A stretch of 5,128 bases of DNA from CAZOWW01 sp964583765 (GTDB taxonomy: Bacteria; Actinomycetota; Actinomycetes; Actinomycetales; Kineosporiaceae), in assembly GCA_964583765.1 (NCBI GenBank), contig CAZOWW010000220.1, forward strand, positions 1-5,128, read 5' to 3'. The translations under genes and the position numbers were made by a program. The notes beneath the pieces were generated by a model, which made no database searches, was not told the origin of the DNA, and saw only the letters and a program-made list of their open reading frames with translations. Position 1 is the first letter of the stretch. Each line of letters starts with the position of its first letter. Below are positions 1 through 4,990 of the stretch, in pieces.

Positions 1-495
1 CTCCACCCACGCCGGTTTCCCGGTGAGTTGCACCGGCGCGTAGCCGCCGGCATCTGCCCAGAACTTGGCGCCGCTCGTGGCCGAGGTCTTCCGTGACTTG
101 ATCTCGGCGGAGAGGATCTCCCACAGGTCGTCGGGGTCGGTGCCATCGACGGCCATCTGGAGGCCCTTCTTCATGAAGGGGTCCTCGACCGTCTCCATCT
201 CCTGTTCGAGGGCGAGCAGACCCTCGCGCCGCGCCCGTTCGGCCATCTTCACGAGCGGCTCGACGACGCTCTCCAGATCGGTCTTCTTCGCGGTCATGGA
301 GTAGGTCATCCACTTGATCGCGGTCATCATGCCGGGCAGCGTGCCCGAGCCCAGGGACACCGCGACGGTGCCCACGATGACCAGCATCATGGGCGCGGGC
401 AGCATGAGCGCGGCGGGATCCCCGCCCTCCATGATCATGGAGCCGAAGATGGCACCGAAAGCGAGTACGAGGCCGACCAGGCTTGCCGGGTCCAT
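1..495 (-). CDS. motA: Flagellar stator protein MotA, N-terminal part, runs off window edge
   Basis: MotA pairs with MotB in the cytoplasmic membrane to form the ion-conducting stator that drives flagellar rotation. The visible 165 codons start with ATG at 495. Residues about 4-22 (VGLVLAFGAIFGSM region) and 34-53 (PMMLVIVGTVAVSL) are two hydrophobic segments fitting TM1 and TM2. A long charged cytoplasmic loop follows, with the family motif ARREGLLALE at about 88-97 holding the conserved Arg and Glu that contact the rotor protein FliG, then FMKKGLQMAVDGTDP at 107-121 and AGAKFW-like/GGYAP at 142-154. A GGGAGGG ribosome site (503-509) lies 7 nt upstream, inside the end of flbD, only three bases away, so the two are probably co-translated. 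After Pro154 the reading frame stays open but reads VQLTGKPAWVE instead of the TM3 start (TxGIIGTVxGL) that the family has. The rest of the gene is not in the window. Identity is secure; the first 33 bases are doubtful. Confidence 0.95.
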   Translation of the reverse strand, partial: MDPASLVGLVLAFGAIFGSMIMEGGDPAALMLPAPMMLVIVGTVAVSLGSGTLPGMMTAIKWMTYSMTAKKTDLESVVEPLVKMAERARREGLLALEQEMETVEDPFMKKGLQMAVDGTDPDDLWEILSAEIKSRKTSATSGAKFWADAGGYAPVQLTGKPAWVE

Positions 496-498
496 CGC

Positions 499-1074
499 TC
501 AGCCCTCCCGCCTCGAGTGCCGCAGTCGTCGGACGAATGCCGACTGGCCCGCGGTCCGGGTGGTCACCTCGTCGAGGCTGATCGACTCCTGTGTCGCCCC
601 GTCCGCCCCGGAACCGGGGCTCGGTGCTCCTCGCGAGTGCGACCCCTCGGACGCGTCTGCCCCGTAGGGGGACGCCGGGGCGTCGGGGGAGGCCGGCCCC
701 TCGAGCGGCGTGACGATCCCGTCGAGGCCGCCGTCCGCGTCCCGGCTCTCGTCCGGCGCGGACCTGCGGAGTCGGGCGGCGGAGATCGGCACCAGATCGG
801 GCACCGAGGCGAGCAGCGGCACCGGATCGCGGCCGCCCGGGCCCGGCTCGGCGGCCACGGAGGGCGCCAGCCGGTGCACCTGGGCATAGGCCTCGGCGGA
901 GACGCTGGCCCGCCAGACGCGCACCAGCTCGACGAGTTCGTGCAGGGACTCGGCCACGACCAGCTTGTGCCCGTCCATCATCGTGATGACCGTGTCGGGC
1001 GTCGGCTCGGCACGTTCGATGAGGTCCGGGTTGACGGCCATCTCGCGGCCGCCGAGTCTGGTCAGAATGATCAC
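499..1074 (-). CDS. flbD: FlbD family flagellar protein with long C-terminal extension
   Basis: The first 55 residues match the FlbD family: VIILTRLGGREM at 1-12, NPDLIERAEPTPDTVIT at 15-31, a DGHKLVVAES stretch at 34-43 and a helix LHELVELVRVWRAS. The molecular role of FlbD is not firmly established; it is normally encoded between flgE and motA. I chose GTG at 1074 because the family begins with M-I-x-L-T-R-L and an AGGG lies 9 nt upstream; ATG at 1083 would add only MDG and has no spacing from that AGGG, and the frame open to 1188 is unlike the family. The product is about 191 residues, whereas FlbD proteins are usually 60-90. Residues about 60-191 are rich in Ala, Pro, Gly, Ser and Asp, look disordered, and end in a basic patch (FVRRLRHSRREG). 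I recognise no domain in the tail. The stop lies 3 bases before the motA start. The gene is separated from flgE by a plus-strand gene, so it needs its own promoter. Confidence 0.88.
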   Translation of the reverse strand: MIILTRLGGREMAVNPDLIERAEPTPDTVITMMDGHKLVVAESLHELVELVRVWRASVSAEAYAQVHRLAPSVAAEPGPGGRDPVPLLASVPDLVPISAARLRRSAPDESRDADGGLDGIVTPLEGPASPDAPASPYGADASEGSHSRGAPSPGSGADGATQESISLDEVTTRTAGQSAFVRRLRHSRREG

Positions 1075-1083
1075 GCCGTCCAT

Positions 1084-1087
1084 CCCT
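1084..1087 (-). promoter_or_regulatory. Ribosome binding site deciding the flbD GTG start
   Basis: The minus strand reads AGGG here, 9 nt before the GTG at 1074 and directly abutting the ATG at 1083. The spacing favours the GTG. It is a weak site, so the start call rests mainly on alignment with the family's N-terminus. Confidence 0.5.
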
Positions 1088-1203
1088 GGATCCACTGGGC
1101 GAGACCGGTCCCTGGCCTCACCACAGCTCGTCGGCAGGCGGCGGTGGTTCATGAAGCATCTGCTCGCTCGGTCGGGTGTGCCGGTCACCCGGCCGGCCCA
1201 GGA

Positions 1204-1234
1204 CGGGCGGGGCCGTGCGCTCCTGCCCCGCCCG
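1204..1234. repeat. Perfect 10-bp inverted repeat (hairpin or operator) in the divergent region
   Basis: The arms cgggcggggc (1204-1213) and gccccgcccg (1225-1234) are exact reverse complements around an 11-base loop. Either strand would fold into a stable stem. It lies 130 bases upstream of flbD and about 205 bases upstream of the esterase start, so it could insulate the two promoters, act as a protein-binding site, or be a relic terminator. There is no T-tract on either side. Confidence 0.6.
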
Positions 1235-1426
1235 GTCTGACGGAATCGCGGGCTGCGGGTCCTCGGCCGGCCGTCACCCGGTCGTCGGTGCGCCGCGCGT
1301 GGCCGCGGCCCCGTGCGTCAGCCGTGCAACGCAGGCGGGCTCTGAGAACGTGAGAAGAGAAGATCCGATGCCGCGCAAGGGCCCGGCGGCTCGGTGATCG
1401 GGTGATGGAGCCCAAGGGCCCGGGAC

Positions 1427-1430
1427 GAGG
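1427..1430 (+). promoter_or_regulatory. Ribosome binding site of the esterase gene
   Basis: GAGG lies 8 nt upstream of ATG 1439 and overlaps the in-frame GTG at 1430. This favours ATG 1439 over GTG 1430 as the start. A second purine run (GGGGAG, 1432-1437) is too close to the ATG to be the main site. Confidence 0.55.
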
Positions 1431-1438
1431 TGGGGAGC

Positions 1439-2752
1439 ATGTCAGGCGCAGGCGTGCGGGGTCCGTGGGCGGCACGTCGGGTGCACAGGGGCCTGGGGAG
1501 CCTGGCGCTCGCCGGACTGATCGGACTGGGGGTGGGTGGTTGCGGCGGGACACAGGCTGCCCACCGCGCGACCCCTTCGGGGACCGGCGCGGTCTCCGGC
1601 ACCGCCTCTCCCACGACGTCGGCCGACGTGCCGGCCACCGTGTGCCTGGCGGCGACCTCCCAGGCTCCGGGCTACGACGGGACCGACTGCATGGTCGCGG
1701 CGCCCTCCCTGGCGGGGAACCTGCTCGGTGATCAGGCATCGCTGCTCGTGCGGGTGCTCGTTCCCGCCGGTGCCGGGAGCGGTCAGGCGTCGAGCGGCGC
1801 GCAGAAGTCCACGAGCCCGGAGGCCTCCGCGAGCGCGGGGACGTCCACGTCCCCGGGCGGGCGACGGTACCCGGTGGTCTACGTGCTCGCCGGTTTCCAG
1901 GACTCCTCCACCACGCTGTTCGACCTCATGCGCGGTGCCCTCCCCGATGACGGGACGGCTCCCGGGGTGATCCTCGTGCTGGTGGGCGGTGCGAACGCGC
2001 TCGGCGGCAGTTTCTACGCGAACTCCCCGGTGAGCGGGCACTGGGAGGACGCGATCAGTCAGGACCTCGTGCGGTTCGTGGACGGCAGGTTCCCCACGAT
2101 CCCGGCGGCGGCCTCACGCGGGATCAGCGGCCACTCGATGGGCGGCTCCGGCGCCCTCAACCTCGCCCTGCACCGTCCGGACGTGTTCGGGGTGGTCTAC
2201 GCGATGAGTCCCGGGCTGCTCGACCCGGACGGCGAGCAGCAACTCTTCGGAGATCCGACCCAGGTCGCCCACGCGCTGGCCGACCTGGCCCAGCTGCCCT
2301 CGGGCAGCGCCGCGCAACGGGGGGCCGCCCTGTCCTCCGTGGTGTCCGGGGAGGACGGAACACAGTTCGCGGTGGCCTACGGCGTGGCCTTCGCCGGTGA
2401 CCCGTCCGCGCCGGGGCTGCTGCGTTACCCCTTCCATGCGGGGCCGGGCGGCACGCCGGTGCGCGACGACGCCGTCTGGGCGCAGTGGGCAGAGGGCTTC
2501 GGTGACCTGCCGGGCAAGCTGGTCCGCTACCGGGCCGCGCTCCACGCCCTGCGCGGCATCGGCGTCGACTACGGCACGGCGGACGACTACCCGTGGATCC
2601 CGAAGGGGTGCCACTACTTCGCCGGGCTGCTCCGGGGCGCGGGGCTCCCCGTGCAGGAGGCCACGTTCGTCGGGGATCACCAGAGTCAGCTGGGTGACCG
2701 GATCGTCCACCATCTGCTCCCGTTCATGGTGGCGCATCTGGCCGCTCGCTGA
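1439..2752 (+). CDS. Predicted lipoprotein esterase of the alpha/beta-hydrolase putative-esterase family (PF00756-like)
   Basis: The 437-residue product begins with a basic N-region (WAARRVHRG), a hydrophobic stretch at 19-34 and a lipobox-like VGGC with Cys35, so it is probably exported and lipid-anchored on the outer face of the membrane. The hydrolase core runs from about 100 to 430: LLVRVLVP (102-109), YPVVYVLAGFQD (144-155), the nucleophile elbow GHSMGG with Ser233, ALHRPDVFGVVYAMSPG (243-259), a probable acid at Asp382/Asp383 in DYGTADDYPW, and catalytic His414 in GDHQSQLGDRI, resembling the GxHxxxxGxRI ending of esterase-D/antigen-85-type enzymes. The substrate cannot be told. A Gly/Ser/Thr/Ala-rich segment at about 110-141 interrupts the usual short loop between the first two core strands; another low-complexity stretch (41-63) links the lipid anchor to the domain. 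Its orientation opposes the flagellar genes on both sides, so it is presumably a separate unit inserted into their cluster. Family and catalytic Ser are clear; biological role unknown. Confidence 0.88.
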   Translation: MSGAGVRGPWAARRVHRGLGSLALAGLIGLGVGGCGGTQAAHRATPSGTGAVSGTASPTTSADVPATVCLAATSQAPGYDGTDCMVAAPSLAGNLLGDQASLLVRVLVPAGAGSGQASSGAQKSTSPEASASAGTSTSPGGRRYPVVYVLAGFQDSSTTLFDLMRGALPDDGTAPGVILVLVGGANALGGSFYANSPVSGHWEDAISQDLVRFVDGRFPTIPAAASRGISGHSMGGSGALNLALHRPDVFGVVYAMSPGLLDPDGEQQLFGDPTQVAHALADLAQLPSGSAAQRGAALSSVVSGEDGTQFAVAYGVAFAGDPSAPGLLRYPFHAGPGGTPVRDDAVWAQWAEGFGDLPGKLVRYRAALHALRGIGVDYGTADDYPWIPKGCHYFAGLLRGAGLPVQEATFVGDHQSQLGDRIVHHLLPFMVAHLAAR

Positions 2753-2754
2753 TC

Positions 2755-2787
2755 CCGACCGGGTCCGGGCAGGGCGGGCCCGGTCGG
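2755..2787 (+). terminator. Probable terminator hairpin just after the esterase gene
   Basis: The arms ccgaccgggtcc (2755-2766) and gggcccggtcgg (2776-2787) pair over 12 positions with one T-G wobble and a 9-base loop. The stem starts three bases after the esterase stop codon. It lacks a T-tract, as is frequent in high-GC actinobacteria, so intrinsic termination is an inference from position and stem strength. Confidence 0.6.
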
Positions 2788-2826
2788 AACGGATCGTCCG
2801 GGGCGGGGGGCGCCCGCCCGGGACGA

Positions 2827-2866
2827 GGACCACCCGTCGGCGATCGGCGCCGCCGACGGGTGGTCC
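2827..2866. terminator. Perfect 16-bp inverted repeat, probable bidirectional terminator
   Basis: Arms 2827-2842 and 2851-2866 are exact reverse complements (ggaccacccgtcggcg and its complement) around an 8-base loop. It lies between the convergent esterase and flgE genes, 74 bases after the esterase stop and 58 bases after the flgE stop, the place expected for a shared terminator. There is no T-run on either side. It is the strongest inverted repeat I found in the window. Confidence 0.75.
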
Positions 2867-2924
2867 GGGGCCGGTCAACGCCGTTCGGCGCAGGCCGGCA
2901 TCGGTCAGTCCGGATCAGCGCCGG

Positions 2925-4139
2925 TCAGCGCTTGAGGTTGACGAGGTCCTGGAGCATCTCGTCGCTCGTGGTGATCACCTTGGAGTTCGCCTGGAACCCG
3001 CGCTGGGCCACGATCATGCTGGTGAACTCCTGGGCCAGGTCGACGTTGCTCATCTCGAGCGCCCCGCTCAGCAGGGTGCCCATGCCCCCGCTGCTCGGGT
3101 TGCTCACCTGTGGCATGCCCGAGTTCGACGTGGACCGGAAACAGGTGTTGCCGATCTTCTCCAGGCCCATCGGGTTGTTGAAGTTGGCGAGCGAGACCTG
3201 CGCCAGTCTGATCTTCTGCTCATTGCTGAAGACCCCGACGATCGTGCCGTCCGCCTGGATCTGCAGTTGCTGCAGCGTGCCCGCCGCCGCGCCGTCCACC
3301 GAGGCGGTCTCCAGGGTGCGGTCGCCTCCGTACTGGGTGATCTTGCTGATGTCCAGGTTGATGTTCGTGCCGTCCACGAGCGTGATCGAGGGTGCCTGGC
3401 TGACCGTGCCGACCCCCGTCGCATCGAAGGTGATCAGGCCCTGGGTCGGGCCGGCACCCGCGGTGGCGTCGGTGACGTCCACGGTGTAGCCCCCGCCGGT
3501 GTTGGTGAAGACCATCGACAGCTGGTGTGCCATGCCGAGGGAGTCGTACACCGTGGCGCCCAGGGTCAGCGTGCCGTTCGTGGTCGGCGGGTTGTCGACC
3601 GGGGTGTCCGCGGGAATGTTGCCGTCGATGGTGACGGTGGTGGTCACGGTGGGCGGCAGCATCGTGCTCTTGGGGATCTGGATGTCACCGGTGGTGCCGC
3701 TCGTGTTGATCGCACCGTTCACGCCGGTCCAGCCCTGGACGGCCATGCCCTCGTCGTTGGTGAGCAGGCCGTTGCTGTCGAAGCTGAACGCGCCGGCGCG
3801 GGTGTAGTCGATCTCCGTGCCGTTGCGCACCCGGAAGAAGCCGTCTCCCTGGATCATCAGGTCCGTGGAGCGACTCGTCGTCTGGGCCGATCCCTGGGCG
3901 AAGTTGGTGCTGATCCCGCCCAACTGCACGCCCAGACCCACCTGGGAGGGGTTCACACCACCGGTGGTGCCGGTCGGTGCGCCCGCGGGCCGCATGAGCT
4001 GGCTGAGGGTGTCCTCGAAGATTGCCGAGCTCGACTTGTACCCGGTCGTGTTCACATTGGAGATGTTGTTCGCGACGACATCCATCATCGTCTGGTGCTG
4101 GCGCAGGCCGGTGATGCCGGAGAAGAGTGAGCGGAGCAC
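2925..4139 (-). CDS. flgE: Flagellar hook protein FlgE
   Basis: FlgE polymerises into the curved hook that joins the rod to the filament. The 404-residue product has the family's usual length and order: N-terminal rod/hook domain MLRSLFSGITGLRQHQ and VVANNISNVNTTGYKSS (1-37), LMIQGDGFFRV (94-104), the RAGAFSFDSNGLLT segment (114-127), a central D2-type domain (about 160-300) and the C-terminal helix LEMSNVDLAQEFTSMIVAQRGFQANSKVI (361-389) ending MLQDLVNLKR. These terminal heptads form the coiled-coil core of axial proteins. I chose GTG at 4139 because AGGAGG lies 5 nt upstream and the family begins with M-L-R-S-L-F-S-G; the frame open further up to 4217 adds arginine-rich sequence unlike FlgE. 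A single cysteine (Cys333, in GNTCFRSTSNSG) occupies a position that in other FlgE is usually non-cysteine. It lies downstream of flgD on the same strand, 257 bases away, and is convergent with the esterase gene. Confidence 0.97.
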   Translation of the reverse strand: MLRSLFSGITGLRQHQTMMDVVANNISNVNTTGYKSSSAIFEDTLSQLMRPAGAPTGTTGGVNPSQVGLGVQLGGISTNFAQGSAQTTSRSTDLMIQGDGFFRVRNGTEIDYTRAGAFSFDSNGLLTNDEGMAVQGWTGVNGAINTSGTTGDIQIPKSTMLPPTVTTTVTIDGNIPADTPVDNPPTTNGTLTLGATVYDSLGMAHQLSMVFTNTGGGYTVDVTDATAGAGPTQGLITFDATGVGTVSQAPSITLVDGTNINLDISKITQYGGDRTLETASVDGAAAGTLQQLQIQADGTIVGVFSNEQKIRLAQVSLANFNNPMGLEKIGNTCFRSTSNSGMPQVSNPSSGGMGTLLSGALEMSNVDLAQEFTSMIVAQRGFQANSKVITTSDEMLQDLVNLKR

Positions 4140-4144
4140 GGGTG

Positions 4145-4150
4145 CCTCCT
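4145..4150 (-). promoter_or_regulatory. Strong ribosome binding site deciding the flgE GTG start
   Basis: The minus strand reads AGGAGG, 5 nt before GTG 4139. It is a full consensus match, fitting high expression of a structural protein, and rules out the longer open frame starting at 4217. Confidence 0.85.
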
Positions 4151-4156
4151 GGGGGA

Positions 4157-4189
4157 GACCGCGGAGCGGTCGGTGGGGGTCCCGCGGTC
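4157..4189 (-). repeat. Inverted repeat upstream of the flgE ribosome site
   Basis: gaccgcgg (4157-4164) and ccgcggtc (4182-4189) are exact reverse complements with a 17-base loop; an alternative small stem pairs accgc (4158-4162) with gcggt (4166-4170). The structure ends 6 bases from the AGGAGG of flgE on the minus strand, so it could influence flgE translation or protect the transcript end. Confidence 0.4.
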
Positions 4190-4250
4190 GCCGGTGGCGT
4201 CGCAGGGCCGGTGGCATCCGTGCCGTGGGTGCACAGGCCTCGTGCCTGTT

Positions 4251-4270
4251 GGTGGTGGTGCTGGTGGTGC
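4251..4270. repeat. GGTGGTGCT short tandem repeat
   Basis: A GGT/GCT-based run contains two adjacent copies of ggtggtgct. It is a simple-sequence stretch in the flgD-flgE gap and could vary in length by slippage. Confidence 0.5.
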
Positions 4271-4275
4271 TGGAA

Positions 4276-4312
4276 GGGCGGGTCGTGCCGGTGATGCGCG
4301 GGCGGGTCGTGC
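4276..4312. repeat. 13-bp direct repeat, period 24
   Basis: gggcgggtcgtgc occurs at 4276-4288 and again at 4300-4312. Both copies lie in the flgD-flgE gap. Confidence 0.6.
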
Positions 4313-4320
4313 GCTGGGTG

Positions 4321-4352
4321 GTCGTTCCGGGTGAGGTGAGTCGTTCCGGGTG
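4321..4352. repeat. 13-bp direct repeat, period 19
   Basis: gtcgttccgggtg occurs at 4321-4333 and again at 4340-4352, directly beside the previous repeat pair. Together they show that this spacer grew by local duplication. Confidence 0.6.
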
Positions 4353-4396
4353 GGGTGGTGGTGCGCGGGGAGGGCGTCCGCCCGGTGTCCCCGGGT

Positions 4397-4939
4397 TCAG
4401 GTGCTGCTCGTCGTGGAGGCCGGCTCGACCTTGGTGACGCTGTCGAGCGACACCTGGACGCTGCCCACCAGGAGCTTGGGCGTTCCGCTGCTGATCGAGA
4501 CCGCGCTGACGACGCCACTCGTGCTCGCGCCGTTGTCGAGGGTCCAGGTGACCTTCTTGCCGACCATCGCGGTCGCACTCTGCGTCTGGGTGCTGTTGTA
4601 GACCTTCTGTTCCAACGCGGAGAGGTCGTCGAACTTCTCGACCAGGGAGAACTGCGCCGTCTCCGCGAGGAACTGGGTCGAGTCAGTCGGCGAGCTGGGG
4701 TCCTGGTTCTTCAGTTGTGCCACCAGGAGCTTCAGGAAGGTGTCCTTGTTCAACGAGGTGGCGCTGGAGAGCACGTCGCTGTTCGAGGTGGTGGTGCCGG
4801 ACGAGCTGTCCGAGGCAGCGCGAACGGTGCCGGACGTGGTGGCCGACGATGTGGTGCCGGACGAGGTGGCGGCAGCCGCCCGGATCAGGCCGGTGACGTC
4901 GCCGGCGAGCGTCGCCCGGGTCACGGACGAGATGGTCAT
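4397..4939 (-). CDS. flgD: Flagellar hook cap/assembly protein FlgD (short form)
   Basis: FlgD sits at the tip of the growing hook and is needed for FlgE polymerisation; it is exported by the flagellar type III system and discarded afterwards. The 180-residue product carries the family signature LNKDTFLKLLVAQLKNQDP at 63-81, then TQFLAETAQFSLVEKF at 88-103 and SATAMVGKKVTW at 121-132, ending in a short beta-rich domain (GVVSAVSI, LLVGSVQVSLDSVTKV, about 142-171). It lacks the fuller C-terminal Ig/Tudor-like pair of the roughly 230-residue enterobacterial protein; such short forms are common. Residues 21-61 are a Ser/Thr/Ala/Gly linker with repeated SSGTT units (at 26-30 and 46-50). The ATG at 4939 has AAGGAG (4947-4952) 7 nt upstream. 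It lies 51 bases downstream of the probable fliK stop and on the same strand as flgE, so it likely belongs to the same transcript. Confidence 0.95.
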   Translation of the reverse strand: MTISSVTRATLAGDVTGLIRAAAATSSGTTSSATTSGTVRAASDSSSGTTTSNSDVLSSATSLNKDTFLKLLVAQLKNQDPSSPTDSTQFLAETAQFSLVEKFDDLSALEQKVYNSTQTQSATAMVGKKVTWTLDNGASTSGVVSAVSISSGTPKLLVGSVQVSLDSVTKVEPASTTSST

Positions 4940-4990
4940 CTCAGGGCTCCTTCGAGGTCGGGGGAGGTCGGGGCGGGATCGGGAGCGTTC

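Larger units (their letters stand above)
1075..1438. promoter_or_regulatory. Divergent intergenic region between flbD and the esterase gene
   Basis: This 364-base stretch carries no gene I can support; the open frames in it are arginine/proline-rich and have no recognisable motif. It must hold the promoters for the leftward flbD-motA unit and the rightward esterase gene. I see no convincing sigma-28 type flagellar promoter (GCCGATA-like -10) on the minus strand. The most A-rich, least GC-rich patch is at about 1340-1372, and could be part of the esterase promoter or leader. It also holds a 10-bp-stem hairpin (1204-1234) and two GGCCGGCC palindromes (1191-1198 and 1265-1272), each beside a GTCACCC sequence. 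Confidence 0.55.
4140..4396 (-). other. Long flgD-flgE intercistronic gap without a recognisable gene
   Basis: Flagellar genes in this cluster are otherwise 3-51 bases apart, but 257 bases separate the flgD stop from the flgE start. The minus-strand frames read His/Pro/Thr-rich low-complexity sequence with no motif and no good start. The stretch holds short direct repeats (4251-4270, 4276-4312, 4321-4352), and an 8-bp inverted repeat (4157-4164 with 4182-4189) just upstream of the flgE ribosome site. It may be an untranslated leader or processing region for flgE, or a degraded remnant; I cannot tell which. Confidence 0.6.

Noticed and set aside
1075..1188. Upstream extension of flbD to ATG 1188
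   Set aside because: The extra 38 residues do not resemble FlbD, whose family starts at the I-x-L-T-R-L stretch; the GTG at 1074 fits better.
517..1353. Plus-strand open frame of 278 codons antisense to flbD
   Set aside because: Arg/Gly/Pro-rich composition with no recognisable domain; the minus strand holds a clear FlbD core, so this is a shadow.
1176..1397. Small plus-strand frame of 73 codons in the divergent region
   Set aside because: Arg/Ala/Gly/Pro-rich with no motif; it crosses the 10-bp hairpin and its composition is typical of non-coding high-GC sequence.
1075..1438. Sigma-28 type flagellar promoter for flbD-motA
   Set aside because: No GCCGATA-like -10 with a suitable -35 could be found on the minus strand; naming a precise promoter would be guesswork.
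2114..2878. Minus-strand frame of 254 codons antisense to the esterase
   Set aside because: No motif, and the plus strand encodes a full hydrolase with catalytic Ser and His, a signal peptide and a ribosome site.
2397..4130. Plus-strand open frame of 577 codons running through the esterase end and antisense to flgE
   Set aside because: It is arginine/valine/histidine-rich with no motif, crosses the terminator hairpins, and mirrors the codon bias of flgE on the opposite strand. High-GC genes routinely leave such open antisense frames.
3685..4578. Minus-strand frame of 297 codons spanning flgD, the spacer and flgE, with a His-rich middle part
   Set aside because: It overlaps two certain genes in another frame and only the spacer part is unique; that part is low-complexity, arising from the GGTGGTG-type repeats, with no good start.
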